DNA of 41,725 bases from Thermoguttaceae bacterium (GTDB lineage: Bacteria; Planctomycetota; Planctomycetia; Pirellulales; Thermoguttaceae). The translations under genes were made by a program, and so were the position numbers. Below the pieces are notes generated by a model. The model made no database searches. It was not told where the DNA came from and saw nothing but the letters and a program-made list of their open reading frames with translations. Below are positions 26,673 through 35,101 of the stretch, piece after piece. Where the stretch lies: contig JAFSDX010000044.1 in assembly GCA_017436025.1 (NCBI GenBank), positions 1-41,725 of the forward strand, written 5' to 3'. Every line of letters starts with the position of its first letter. The stretch's first letter is position 1.

Positions 26673-26700
26673 ATGATAACGCGTCGGCGAATTTTGGCAA
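26673..26700 (-). promoter_or_regulatory. Promoter for hydE
   Basis: On the minus strand TTGCCA (26695-26700) and TATCAT (26673-26678) are separated by 16 bases, about 100 bases upstream of the hydE start. Confidence 0.5.
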
Positions 26701-26720
26701 GAATCGGAGCGCGCCGGACG

Positions 26721-26748
26721 TTGCGTTTTTGCGAAAATCTGTTAAAAT
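26721..26748 (+). promoter_or_regulatory. Promoter for the LysE-family gene
   Basis: TTGCGT (26721-26726) and TAAAAT (26743-26748) are separated by 16 bases. This promoter diverges from the hydE promoter with about 20 bases between their -35 boxes, so a shared regulator is possible. Confidence 0.45.
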
Positions 26749-26859
26749 AACGGAAATTTTTTACGCGACGAAAGCGGGCGCGCCGTCGAACGACGGACGT
26801 TCGAACGACGTTAGCGTCGCGTTAAAACGTTAAAACAGAAGAGATAAGGAGGGCGTCGG

Positions 26860-27549
26860 ATGGCGGCCGAGTTGACGTCGTCGCTCGTCGGAGCGATCGC
26901 GATGGGCGCGGGGTTGGGGTTTTTCGGAGCGGTTTCGCCGGGCCCGCTTCAAACGATTATCGTTTCGGAAACGCTGGCGAACGGAGGGCGCTCCGCTTGG
27001 CGAGCGGCGTTCGCGCCGGTTTGCACCGACCCTTTCGCGTTGGCGTTGGCGCTCTTCGTCGTTTCGAACATTACCGACGGCGCGCTCGCTTGCGTCGCGT
27101 TCGCGGGGGCGGCGCTCCTTTTCCGCATCGCTTGGGCCGAGTTCCGAACGACGGAGGCGGACTTCGATTTTAGTCAAAAACCGCGTCGACCCTTTTACTT
27201 GATCGTCGCGCTTAACTTCTTGAATCCCAATCTTTGGATATATTCCTTTACCGTCAACGCGCTGAATATTTCCGCTTTTCAACGCGATTGCGGTTGGGGC
27301 GTCGCGGCGACGTACCTAATCGCTTTTTTTGTTTCGATAACGCTTTGCAATCTCGCGATCGTCTTTCTTGTCGCCGGTTTGAAGACGTTTTTTAACGCGC
27401 GTTGGTTGGTTTACGTCAACCGCGCGCTGAGCGTTTTTTTGGCGGTCGTCGCGTTGCGTTTCGTTTGGTTGGGGGGCGAAAAACTCGGACTTTTCAACTC
27501 GGCGGCGACCGAAACGGCGCGTTTGGCGTTCGCGCTTTGCGTCGGTTGA
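26860..27549 (+). CDS. LysE-family amino-acid exporter
   Basis: This 229-residue integral membrane protein has about six hydrophobic segments and matches the LysE/RhtB/CadD superfamily, which exports amino acids or other small solutes. The family's first-helix signature appears as GFFGAVSPGPLQTIIVSETLANG (residues about 21-43). The conserved LNPNLWIYSFTV in the third quarter corresponds to the family's N-P-x3-xF motif. AGGAGGG lies about 10 bases before the ATG. It is divergent from hydE. The substrate cannot be told from the sequence. Confidence 0.85.
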   Translation: MAAELTSSLVGAIAMGAGLGFFGAVSPGPLQTIIVSETLANGGRSAWRAAFAPVCTDPFALALALFVVSNITDGALACVAFAGAALLFRIAWAEFRTTEADFDFSQKPRRPFYLIVALNFLNPNLWIYSFTVNALNISAFQRDCGWGVAATYLIAFFVSITLCNLAIVFLVAGLKTFFNARWLVYVNRALSVFLAVVALRFVWLGGEKLGLFNSAATETARLAFALCVG

Positions 27550-27826
27550 ACGACGCTTTATTAATATAGGGCAAAACGAGCGAAAATTAAACGACGAAAG
27601 AACGCGTTGCCAAGCGCGTTGCGTTTGCCGCGTTAAAATGTAGGAAATTTTTCGATTTTGCCGAAATTTGTTAAATTTTTAAACGGTTTTGCCGATAATT
27701 TCGATAGAAGCGCCTTTCGTATCGCGAGCTTTTTCGAGAACGCGGCGCGTCGCCGCGCGGAAGCGCGTTCATTTGGTTGACAATCGTCGGCGCTCCATCG
27801 CGTCGATTTTGGAAAGGAAGCTCGTT

Positions 27827-29866
27827 ATGAAGTTCTTTAACGGTAAGCGTTTCGAGAGCGCCGCGCCGCGTCGAAGCGTCGACGTTTGGTCGGCTCGACT
27901 CGCGGCGGCGACGTTGGTTTGCCCCTTGATCTTTTGCTCTTGTCGGTCGAACGATTCGCAAAGCGTCGATTCGAATCCTTACGCGCAAAACGAGAACCCA
28001 TACGCGAAGTTCGAGCCGAAAACTCCGGAAGAAGAGGAGTATTATCGCGACGTTTACTCCGGCGAGTGGCGCGAGCAAACGAACGTTTTCGGAACCGGCC
28101 CGTCGGTCGCTAAAAAAAGCGGCTCGACGACCCCGCCGCCGCACTGGGGAACGCGACCGGAAGGCGCGAAAGACCTCGCCGAAATACGGTACGAAGCCGC
28201 GCGACGCAACGCCGAGCAAGCGCGACGTTTAGGAACGACGCAAACCGCCGCCGTGCAACCGTTTGCGAACGCTCCGTTCGTTCCGGCTCCAACGCAAACG
28301 GCTTATGGCGCTCCGTCGCAAACGCCGACCTCCTTCCCAAGCGCCGACGCTTATCCGACGCCGACGCCGCCCGCGACGCAAACGCTCGTTTATCCGCAAG
28401 CGCAGGCTCCGACGACCGTTTACGTTTCGCAAGTCCCGCAAACGCCGGAGGTTGCGCCTTCGACCGTCGCGCCGCAAACGCCGTCGCCGTCGAGTTACTC
28501 GCCGTCGCAAACGCCGTCCGTTCCGCAAACGGTTGAAACGCCGGTTCCGACCGTCGACCCGTTTGCCGCTCCGACCGCGCAACCGACGCAAAACGTTTAT
28601 CCGCAAGCGCCTTATCAAGGAGCGAGCGTCGACCGAAGCGCCGGTTGGATTGTTCGCGGGCAAATGCAAGACGAAGCGGAAAATGTTGAAACGAAAGAAG
28701 TTGCGAACGATAAAAACGCCGCTCCCGCCGCGCCGGAAATTAAGCCGGTCGTCGAGTTGAAGGCGGAAAACGTCAAGACGACGCGCGTCGCTCCGAACGC
28801 CGTCGCGCCGTCGAACGCCGTTCCGGCTCCGGCGAATCGAATCGGCGGCCAAGTCCTTCCGTTGCAAGTAGATCCGTCGATCGCCGCGCCCTTTGCGAAC
28901 GTCAATCGCCCGACTTCGCGTCCGCTCGACGCCGACGCTCCGAACGCGCCGCGTTCCGAATTTGGCGAATACGTCGTTACCGGCGGCGACTCGAAGGGCC
29001 CGATGTACTCCCGCGAAGACTGGTCGGTCGAAAATCTCGACAAAGAGGACTCCGTCGCGCACTTCGACACGATCGACGGGCGCATTTTGAGCGAACCGAC
29101 GAACCGTTTGTTCCTGTACAGCCCGCGTTTCGGCGCCGCGCGTCAGGTTGTCGGCCCGATCGCCGGCGAAAGCCGCGTGATGTTGGAAAGCGCGAATACG
29201 ACGACGCAAGCCGTTCAAAAAGAAGACGTTCAAGCCGTCGACGCTCGAACCGCCGAAACGAAACCGCTTGGCGCTTCGCAAAACGCCGGCGTCGCCGGAG
29301 CGGAATCGGCGATGGCGCCGACGATCGGTTCCTCGCGCGTTATGTTGATGGAAGCGGACGCGCAACTCCGCCTGCACGCGTTGCTTACGTCGGCGACGGT
29401 CGACGATTTGGCGACGAACGACGCGTCGTTGATGCTCGAAGGCGCTTTGGCGGCGCAAGGTTGGAGCGGCGAACAAAAGGTCGCGGTCGCGCTCGACACG
29501 GTCAACGCGTTTTCGAATACTTATCTCGAAGGCGCGGGAACGATTTACTCGGTTAAAGACGATACGAAAACCTCGAAACTGCGGGTAATTAAGATCGCGA
29601 ACAAAGACGCGGCGCGCCCGGGCGAGCTGGTCGAGTTTACTCTGCGCTTCGAGAATATCGGCGACGAACCGATCGGGAACGTAACGATTCTCGACAACTT
29701 GTCGGCGCGCCTCGCTTACGTCGACAACACCGCGAAATCGTCGGTTCCGGCGGAGTTCCTCGCGGAGTTGAACGAACAAGGTTCGCTGAATTTGCGTTGG
29801 GAAATTACCGAACCGCTTGAACCGAAAGAGTTTGGCGTCGTTCGCTTCATCTGCAAAGTGCGCTAA
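27827..29866 (+). CDS. Pro-rich envelope protein with DUF11 domain
   Basis: This 679-residue exported protein starts at ATG 27827, supported by GGAAAGGAAG; the upstream frame to 27689 lacks such support. A hydrophobic signal (about residues 22-38) ends in LIFCSCRSND, a possible but non-canonical lipobox. Residues about 130-270 are a low-complexity Pro/Thr/Gln/Ala region with repeated QTP and PQAP units, probably an extended wall-spanning stretch. The C-terminal 100 residues form a DUF11-type beta domain (KIANKDAARPGELVEFTLRFENIGDEPIGNVTILDNL), found in envelope and outer-membrane proteins of Planctomycetes and Chlamydiae. An intrinsic terminator follows. The role is presumably structural. The large open frame on the opposite strand is a shadow of the Pro-rich region. 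Confidence 0.85.
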   Translation: MKFFNGKRFESAAPRRSVDVWSARLAAATLVCPLIFCSCRSNDSQSVDSNPYAQNENPYAKFEPKTPEEEEYYRDVYSGEWREQTNVFGTGPSVAKKSGSTTPPPHWGTRPEGAKDLAEIRYEAARRNAEQARRLGTTQTAAVQPFANAPFVPAPTQTAYGAPSQTPTSFPSADAYPTPTPPATQTLVYPQAQAPTTVYVSQVPQTPEVAPSTVAPQTPSPSSYSPSQTPSVPQTVETPVPTVDPFAAPTAQPTQNVYPQAPYQGASVDRSAGWIVRGQMQDEAENVETKEVANDKNAAPAAPEIKPVVELKAENVKTTRVAPNAVAPSNAVPAPANRIGGQVLPLQVDPSIAAPFANVNRPTSRPLDADAPNAPRSEFGEYVVTGGDSKGPMYSREDWSVENLDKEDSVAHFDTIDGRILSEPTNRLFLYSPRFGAARQVVGPIAGESRVMLESANTTTQAVQKEDVQAVDARTAETKPLGASQNAGVAGAESAMAPTIGSSRVMLMEADAQLRLHALLTSATVDDLATNDASLMLEGALAAQGWSGEQKVAVALDTVNAFSNTYLEGAGTIYSVKDDTKTSKLRVIKIANKDAARPGELVEFTLRFENIGDEPIGNVTILDNLSARLAYVDNTAKSSVPAEFLAELNEQGSLNLRWEITEPLEPKEFGVVRFICKVR

Positions 29867-29906
29867 TTAGGAGCGCGAGGCTTAATAAGCCGACGTAAAA
29901 CGAGAA

Positions 29907-29935
29907 AAGAGCGGTCGTTAGATCGCTCTTTTTTA
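29907..29935 (+). terminator. Intrinsic terminator after the DUF11 gene
   Basis: The 10-base stem AAGAGCGGTC / GATCGCTCTT (one G-T wobble) with a GTTA loop ends in six T residues. Confidence 0.9.
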
Positions 29936-29956
29936 TTGGCGCAACTTGACTTCTCA

Positions 29957-29997
29957 AATAAAAAACGGTCGCGCGTTCTTTACGAACGAGCGACCGT
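29957..29997 (-). terminator. Intrinsic terminator of the ATP-grasp gene
   Basis: On the minus strand an 8-base perfect stem (ACGGTCGC / GCGACCGT, arms 29965-29972 and 29990-29997) is followed by TTTTT and further T/A bases. It lies just downstream of the stop codon at 30025, back-to-back with the plus-strand terminator. Confidence 0.85.
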
Positions 29998-30024
29998 CCG
30001 CGTTAGACGCTGAAAGTTAACGAC

Positions 30025-31236
30025 TTACCGCGTCTGCGCAAGGCGTTCGACGTCGAGCGTTAAAACGCGTTCAAGTTCTTGCGGCTCCGTCGTTTGCGCG
30101 AATGCGATCGCGGCGAGCGGACGTCGGCGCCAATCGATTCGACGCAACTCGAACAACGTTGAAAACTCTCGAGCAAGCGCGTCGTAATCGAAGGCGACGT
30201 CGGAGGTTGCGGCGGATTCGACGAGCGTTTGCGGCGATTCGAAAATCGCGAAAAACGAAACGGCGTCGTCGGTCTCGGCGTCGGCGAGAATCCGTTCCCA
30301 ATCGGGGCGCCCCCCGCGCGTTAGCGTTTCGTAAACGTCGACGCCGTAAGCGTAAAACGCCAGCTCCGTCGTGTGCCAACCGGCGAAGCGGCCCGGGTTG
30401 ATTTCGATTGGGACGAGCGAACCGTCGTCGGCGACGCGGAACTCGGCGTGCAACGGGAACGCGCGGTCGAACGACGTATCCAACGCGGCGGCAACGGTTG
30501 CGCCGATTCGCGCGAGCGTCGTTTCGAGCGTCGGCAAAAGACGGCGGACAAACTTTTTCGACGTCGTGTAAATTCGGTCGCGGACGTCGTTCGCGTCGGC
30601 GAACGGGTGTCGCAAGACGTCGAGAACGACCGGCGTTCCGTCGACGGCGAAGTAAGCGTCGACCGCGATCTCTTCGCCGTCGATCGTTTCTTCGATCAAA
30701 TAACGGGTTAGGTCGACGACTTCGCGCGGAAAGGCGGCGGGCTTACCGTCGACGGACGCGGCGCTTTCGCGGAGAATTTCGGTTCGGACGCGCTCCCAAT
30801 CCGCCGCCGAGTCGACGAAACGAACGCCGACGCTTAAAAATCCGACCGACGGCTTGACGACGAAACGACGCGGTAAGTCTTCGTATCGCAACGTTTGCAG
30901 TTCCGTTAAGTCGACTTCGCGGAAAACGAAATTCGGGTAAAGCGGCGCGACGGCTTGTCGAAATTTCGCTTTGTTCTTGAACAATTCGGCGAAGCGAACG
31001 AACGGCGCGTCGGGCAGAAGAGTTGCGACGCGGCTTAACCCGTTTTCCGAATTGCAGTATAAGGGTTCGGGGATTTTGCGGTAATATTCGACGAACTCCT
31101 TGTCCGAAACCAAGTTAAGGTTGCGGTTCGCGCTGTTGAATTCCTCGACGGCGGCGCCGCGAAGAACGGGCGCTTGCAGTTTTTCCAGCGAGCGGAAAAA
31201 GAAATCGGACGCGAAAGGTTGTTCGACGACGAACAT
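30025..31236 (-). CDS. ATP-grasp enzyme of unknown substrate
   Basis: This 403-residue cytoplasmic protein starts at ATG 31236, supported by TTAGGAGA with good spacing. It has an ATP-grasp fold: an N-terminal pre-ATP-grasp domain, the nucleotide-binding strand PRRFVVKPSVGFLSVGV, the glutamate pair region YLIEETIDGEEIAVDAYF, and the metal-binding segment LHAEFRVADDGSLVPIEINPGRFAG, where a conserved Glu and Asn coordinate magnesium. Such enzymes join a carboxylate to an amine or thiol through an acyl phosphate, as in carboxylate-amine ligases or the PylC/carbamoyl-phosphate-synthase group. Neighbouring genes give no hint of the substrate. It lies downstream of the TPR gene but is separated from it by a terminator-like hairpin, so it probably has its own promoter. 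Confidence 0.85.
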   Translation of the reverse strand: MFVVEQPFASDFFFRSLEKLQAPVLRGAAVEEFNSANRNLNLVSDKEFVEYYRKIPEPLYCNSENGLSRVATLLPDAPFVRFAELFKNKAKFRQAVAPLYPNFVFREVDLTELQTLRYEDLPRRFVVKPSVGFLSVGVRFVDSAADWERVRTEILRESAASVDGKPAAFPREVVDLTRYLIEETIDGEEIAVDAYFAVDGTPVVLDVLRHPFADANDVRDRIYTTSKKFVRRLLPTLETTLARIGATVAAALDTSFDRAFPLHAEFRVADDGSLVPIEINPGRFAGWHTTELAFYAYGVDVYETLTRGGRPDWERILADAETDDAVSFFAIFESPQTLVESAATSDVAFDYDALAREFSTLFELRRIDWRRRPLAAIAFAQTTEPQELERVLTLDVERLAQTR

Positions 31237-31270
31237 TATTGGTCTCCTAAGTCGGAAAGTAAATAAAGTT

Positions 31271-31309
31271 GCGTCGACGTTAAACGCCAAAAGGCGCGAA
31301 CGTCGACGC
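31271..31309 (-). repeat. 11-base perfect inverted repeat in the leader of the ATP-grasp gene
   Basis: GCGTCGACGTT (31271-31281) pairs perfectly with AACGTCGACGC (31299-31309), with a smaller GCC/GGC stem nested inside the loop. It lies 35-73 bases upstream of the ATP-grasp start and just beyond the TPR terminator, where it could be a leader structure or an operator. Confidence 0.5.
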
Positions 31310-31346
31310 GTTAAAAAAAGCCGCGACAAATTGTCAAAGTCGCGGC
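31310..31346 (-). terminator. Intrinsic terminator of the TPR gene
   Basis: On the minus strand the 8-base stem GCCGCGAC / GTCGCGGC (arms 31320-31327 and 31339-31346, 11-base loop) runs into a T tract (31313-31319 as A on the plus strand). It sits about 20 bases after the TPR stop. Confidence 0.85.
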
Positions 31347-31364
31347 GACGAACGTTATCTCGTT

Positions 31365-32852
31365 TTATTTTTGCGGTTGAGCGGGCGTCGATTTAAGCTG
31401 TTGCGCAAGCGCGGCGGCGGCGACGCGTTTGGCGAACGGCGGTTTCGTCGCGAGCGCGGCGTTCAGAAGTTGTTTCGCCGCTTCGGTTTGTCCCTTTTCG
31501 ACGAGCGCGACGGCGAAGTAATACGCGGCGGCGGCGTTGATTTGACCGTCGGCGACCGACTGTTGCAGAACTTGAATCGCGGCGTCGGTTTCTCCGGAGC
31601 GGTAGAGGGTCCAGCCGAGCGTCGCGAGGTAATCGCGGTTGTTCGCTTGTTTTTGGACGTTGCTCGTCGCGTATTGAACGGCGCGTTTGCGCTTCTCGGC
31701 GTCGTCTTGTTCGCAGAGCGCGAGCGCGAGCCCGGCGACCGCTTCGGCGTCGAGCGGGTTTTGGCGGACGACTTCTTGGAACGCCGCCTCGGCTTGCGAA
31801 TAGTCGGAGCGGAAGAGCGCGACTTTGCCGTAAATCTTTAACACGTCGGCGCTTTTGTCGTTGGCGTAAAGTTGGCGAGCGCGCGTCCAAGCGGTTTCGA
31901 GATCGTTTTCCTCAAGAGCGGTCGAAATCGACAAGACGAGCGTTGGAACCGATTTAGGCGACGCTTTTAACGCGGCGTCCAAATATTTTTTCGCGTTGAC
32001 GAGGTCGCCGCGTTCGGCGTAAAGTTGCGAAAGGAGCGCGTCGGCCGGAAGCGTCGTCGACGCGGCGTCGGCGGGCGTTAATTTGTCGGCGCGAGCGAAC
32101 ATTTCGCGAGCTTTATCCTCTTGATTTTGTTGAAATAAGACGCGACCGAGCGCGCGGTCGAGTTCCGCCGTTTCGCCGTCCAATTTGATCAGCGCGAGAA
32201 TCGCTTCTTGCGCGGCGGGCCAACGGCGGCGAGCGTTCGAGTAAGCGAGTTGCAACGTAAGCGCTTTTCGCGTCAGGTTTTGCTTGCGCGTCGGGTTGGC
32301 GTCGTATCGCGCGAGAACGCGTTGGCCTTGGAGGGTCAGGAGTTCGGCGGAGGTGAGCGAACCTTCGAGGAACGCGATTTCGGCGAGCGAGAGGAACGCT
32401 TCCGGGTCGTTCGGCGATTCCTCGGTCGCGAGTTCGAGCGACGTTCTAACCGCTTTCGGATTTTGGAGTTCGGCGAACCAACGCGCCAAAATCAGACGCG
32501 GCGGCGTCGCGGCGGGATTCGAAGCGGCGAGTTCCCGAAGCGACGCGAGGGCTCCCGCTAAGTTTTGCGAATTAAAACGTTGCAACGCCTCTTGGTATTT
32601 CGCTTCTTCGGCGGCGGACAGTTTTGGCGCGTCGGCGACCGGAGCGGTTGGCGTCGCGGCGGGGCGAGGGGCGCTCGGCGCTTGCGCGACTTGGGCGGTT
32701 CGCGGGGCCGATTTATTTGCGGACGCGGCGGCGCGAGGTTTCGCATTTTGCGCGAACGCGGACGGCGACGTCGCGTCGACGCAGAAACCGAGCGCGAGAA
32801 GAAGAGCGAGCGTTCGCGAAGCGCGAGAAACGAAGGGACGTGCGGCGAGCAT
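31365..32852 (-). CDS. Secreted tetratricopeptide-repeat protein
   Basis: This 495-residue exported protein starts at ATG 32852, preceded by AAGGAA at good spacing; the frame continues to 32966 but crosses the promoter. The signal peptide is followed by an Ala/Pro/Lys linker (to about residue 85). Tandem helical TPR units run to the end, with the usual spacing of Ala, Gly and Pro residues (for example DAEAVAGLALALCEQDDAEKRKRAV and DYLATLGWTLYRSGETDAAIQVLQQ). TPR proteins are scaffolds for protein-protein contacts; in the planctomycete envelope the partners are unknown. A promoter lies about 100 bases upstream and a clear terminator follows. Confidence 0.9.
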   Translation of the reverse strand: MLAARPFVSRASRTLALLLALGFCVDATSPSAFAQNAKPRAAASANKSAPRTAQVAQAPSAPRPAATPTAPVADAPKLSAAEEAKYQEALQRFNSQNLAGALASLRELAASNPAATPPRLILARWFAELQNPKAVRTSLELATEESPNDPEAFLSLAEIAFLEGSLTSAELLTLQGQRVLARYDANPTRKQNLTRKALTLQLAYSNARRRWPAAQEAILALIKLDGETAELDRALGRVLFQQNQEDKAREMFARADKLTPADAASTTLPADALLSQLYAERGDLVNAKKYLDAALKASPKSVPTLVLSISTALEENDLETAWTRARQLYANDKSADVLKIYGKVALFRSDYSQAEAAFQEVVRQNPLDAEAVAGLALALCEQDDAEKRKRAVQYATSNVQKQANNRDYLATLGWTLYRSGETDAAIQVLQQSVADGQINAAAAYYFAVALVEKGQTEAAKQLLNAALATKPPFAKRVAAAALAQQLKSTPAQPQK

Positions 32853-33066
32853 ATAGGATTCCTTGAACGGGCCGCAAAGTCGCGGCTTGTAAAACGTTGA
32901 TTTTAAACGAGTTGTTTGGCGTCCGAACGGAAAAGGCGACGACGCCGAGCGCCGCAAGGATACCAAAAATCCGTTCTCGATTCAAGAGCAATATTTCGCG
33001 TTTTTTCGAGAGGGAACGAAAAGGACGAGCGCGTCGCGGAGAAACGAAGAAGCGTCGACCGACCAT
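32713..33066 (-). CDS. Doubtful 117-codon frame with a strong ribosome binding site
   Basis: On the minus strand AAGGAGG (33073-33079) lies 6 bases before ATG 33066. The frame shows a short hydrophobic segment (IFGILAALGVVAFSV) after a basic start, then becomes Arg/Ser-rich where it overlaps the N-terminal coding region of the TPR gene by 140 bases. Codon use in the overlapping half is that of a shadow frame. It may be a short leader gene, a decayed gene, or chance. Function cannot be given. Confidence 0.2.
   Translation of the reverse strand: MVGRRFFVSPRRARPFRSLSKKREILLLNRERIFGILAALGVVAFSVRTPNNSFKINVLQAATLRPVQGILYARRTSLRFSRFANARSSSRARFLRRRDVAVRVRAKCETSRRRVRK
32957..32985 (-). promoter_or_regulatory. 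Promoter of the TPR gene
   Basis: On the minus strand TTGAAT (32980-32985) and TATCCT (32957-32962) are separated by 17 bases. The -10 box is preceded by TGG, an extended -10 element. It lies about 105 bases upstream of the TPR start. Confidence 0.6.
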
Positions 33067-33554
33067 TCGTAACCTCCTTTTTCGGCGGCGATTAAGCGGT
33101 GCGACTCGCCCCGGCTTCGAAGATATTTTTGTCGCCCTTAACGTCGAAATTGGGGGGGCGGCGACGATTGCGAACGCGTTCCTCTCTTGCGCGTCGCCGG
33201 CGTGTTGGAAGAGATTAGGTTGGGAATCGGATCGGAATCGATTGGGAGTCGGAATCGAACGCGACGGAGGAACCGTCGACCGACTTGCCCGCTTCGACGT
33301 TTTTTGTCGTTTGTTTCGCCGAACTCCGTTGGGGTTCGCTAGCGATCGGAAAAAACGCGCGCCAACGGAAGCGTTTTCCGACGTAAACTTTTTATTGGCG
33401 TTCGAAACGAAAATATTGCGCTACTTTAAGGAATCGGCGAGATTATTGGCCGTTTCCGTTTGTCGCACGCTGGAAAAGAAGGTAAAATCGGACGACTTTA
33501 TCTGCATCGCGACCGCTTTTTCGCGGTTTTCGCGAAGAAAATCCCGTTCGCTTC
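33067..33554. other. Intergenic stretch without a convincing gene
   Basis: Open frames cross this stretch on both strands, but none has a ribosome binding site at a suitable start together with recognisable protein features. The sequence is more AT-rich than neighbouring coding DNA. One seven-G run occurs near 33150. Confidence 0.4.
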
Positions 33555-33583
33555 TTGACGCTCGCCGTCGCCGCCGTTACAAT
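33555..33583 (+). promoter_or_regulatory. Near-consensus sigma-70 promoter
   Basis: TTGACG (33555-33560) and TACAAT (33578-33583) are separated by exactly 17 bases, in an AT-rich pocket. It is one of the best promoter matches in the window and points to the unresolved region at 33670-34078 and the protease gene beyond. Confidence 0.65.
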
Positions 33584-33669
33584 AAATTTTATTCGCAAAT
33601 TTTTGAAATAACGACGAAAAACGCGGGGCTTGGAATTTTTGAACGCGATAAATTTTAGACTGGGGGGAA

Positions 33670-34078
33670 ATGAGCGTTTGGAACGAGCAACTTCGCGCTT
33701 GGCTTCGTCGATTGCGCCGACGCCGTAACGTTAGTCGAAGCGTATAATTACGCGTATTTGAAGACGTTGGAAGAGGCGCGAAACGGGGGAAACGGAGCGA
33801 CGCGGACGCCGGAACTCTTTAGGGCGAACGTCGGTTTGCGGAAGGCGTTTTGGGGATTCGTCGTCGAGAAAAAACAACGTCGCGTTCGGAGAAAACGCCG
33901 GTTGGATTCGCTCGAAGCGACCGTTGGGGATTGGCGTTTAGCGTCGCGAACGAGCGCCGCGACGGACTTGCGACCGACGAGGCGAATTGTCGACTACAAC
34001 GCGTCGTCCGACGTCGCGCCGAGACGAAATTGCATTCGGGGGGGCGGCGGTTCGACTCCGGGCCCGCTTTATCGTTAA
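33670..34078 (+). pseudogene. Possible frameshifted or decayed small gene
   Basis: ATG 33670, preceded by six G residues and downstream of a strong promoter, opens a frame that stops after 25 codons (33745-33747). A second frame, open from 33674 to TAA 34078, reads ALGFVDCADAVTLVEAYNYAYLKTLEEARN and continues as a basic protein, but it has no ATG and only TTG 33758 as a start. A single-base change near 33675 would join the two into one protein of about 135 residues. No family is recognised. The region could instead be a long leader of the protease gene or a non-coding RNA. Confidence 0.3.
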
Positions 34079-34147
34079 CGATTGAGAAAACGTCGCTTGG
34101 AGAAGACGCGACAACGGCGCCGAGCGCGCGGCGAAAGGAGAGGAAAG

Positions 34148-34999
34148 GTGGAGAAAAGAAAAGGCGAAACGCGGACGCTCGGCGGAAAAGCGGCGATCTT
34201 TTGCGCAATCTTTGCGTTGGGGGCCGCGACGATTGGAAGCGCGAGCGCCGACGGAGCCGACGAGAAGAACGCGAACACGGAGATTAGGCGCGGGCCCTTT
34301 ATCGTTCGCGCCGACTTCGACTTAACGCCGCTCGAAGGAGAGTTGCGCGAACTCGACGCGCTCGTCGACGAAATGACGAGAACTTTCCGTTTGCCGAAAA
34401 CGCGCGAAAACGTCGTCGTTCGTATCTTCCGCGACGAAGCGACTTGGCGCGATTATTGGAACCGCGAATTCGGCTCGCTTCCTTTCAGGCGCGCGCTTTA
34501 CGACCGCAAAAATTACCTCTTCGACCGCGACGGCGCGAACGGACGCGTTTATCTTTGCGTTAATCCGTTGTTTGCGAACGACTTGCGACACGAGTGCGCG
34601 CACGCGATTTTGGCGGCGACGCTTGGACGGAGCGTTCCGATTTGGCTCGACGAAGGAATCGCCGAATATTTCGAACAGCCGCCGGAAAGTCGTTTAACGA
34701 ACGAAACTTGGCGGTCGGCGACGGTCGAGCGGTTGCGACGCGGCGAATTTTCGACTTTAGAGTCGTTGGAGAAATTGAGTTCGATGAACGAAATGACGGT
34801 TGTTAAGTATTGCGATTCTTGGGCTTGGGTTTGTTGGTTTTTGAACGGCCCGGACGCGGTTCGCGACGTGTTGCCGCAATATTTAAACGACTTGGCGTCG
34901 CGAAAACTTTTCGCGCCGAAACCGAGCAAGCGTTTGAAAGCGATCGCGAAAGACGGCGCCGCGGAGCGTTCGTTGCGACGGTTTTACGGCGCCTTGTAG
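34148..34999 (+). CDS. Exported HExxH zinc metalloprotease-like protein
   Basis: This 283-residue protein starts at GTG 34148. The frame is open from 34082, but only the GTG has a good ribosome binding site (AAAGGAGAGGAAAG), and it gives a proper signal peptide (basic start, core AAIFCAIFALGAATIG, cleavage near ASA). The zinc-site HECAH lies in DLRHECAHAILAATLG (about residue 147), and the third ligand is offered by LDEGIAEYFE about 20 residues later. This is the arrangement of gluzincin peptidases of the MA clan, often annotated in Planctomycetes as DUF1570-type. It probably acts outside the cytoplasmic membrane. The substrate is unknown. A good intrinsic terminator follows. Confidence 0.8.
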   Translation: MEKRKGETRTLGGKAAIFCAIFALGAATIGSASADGADEKNANTEIRRGPFIVRADFDLTPLEGELRELDALVDEMTRTFRLPKTRENVVVRIFRDEATWRDYWNREFGSLPFRRALYDRKNYLFDRDGANGRVYLCVNPLFANDLRHECAHAILAATLGRSVPIWLDEGIAEYFEQPPESRLTNETWRSATVERLRRGEFSTLESLEKLSSMNEMTVVKYCDSWAWVCWFLNGPDAVRDVLPQYLNDLASRKLFAPKPSKRLKAIAKDGAAERSLRRFYGAL

Positions 35000-35026
35000 T
35001 CGACGTTGCGCAAACCGGCGGCGAGA

Positions 35027-35062
35027 AAGACGTTTCCCAATTCGACGGGAAGCGTCTTTTTT
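35027..35062 (+). terminator. Intrinsic terminator after the metalloprotease gene
   Basis: The 12-base stem AAGACGTTTCCC / GGGAAGCGTCTT (one G-T wobble, 8-base loop) runs into six T residues. Confidence 0.9.
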
Positions 35063-35101
35063 GGCGAACGCGTCCCTAAAAGACGGCGAAAACAAAGAAA
35101 G

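Noticed and set aside
28229-29779. 516-codon minus-strand frame opposite the DUF11 gene
   Set aside because: Its Arg/Val-rich, repetitive translation is the antisense shadow of the Pro-rich region. The plus-strand gene has a signal peptide, a DUF11 domain, a ribosome binding site and a terminator.
32897-33658. 253-codon plus-strand open frame
   Set aside because: It starts inside the TPR leader on the other strand, has no ribosome binding site, crosses a promoter, and shows no domain or signal. It is long mainly because stop codons are rare in this composition.
34031-34070. tRNA or tmRNA 3' end (a T-loop-like GGTTCGACTCC, with an antisense frame reading like peptides often annotated over tRNA genes)
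   Set aside because: The five-base T stem does not pair (two G-G mismatches), no matching acceptor 5' arm lies 70-90 bases upstream, and no tmRNA core or tag frame is visible in the preceding 400 bases.
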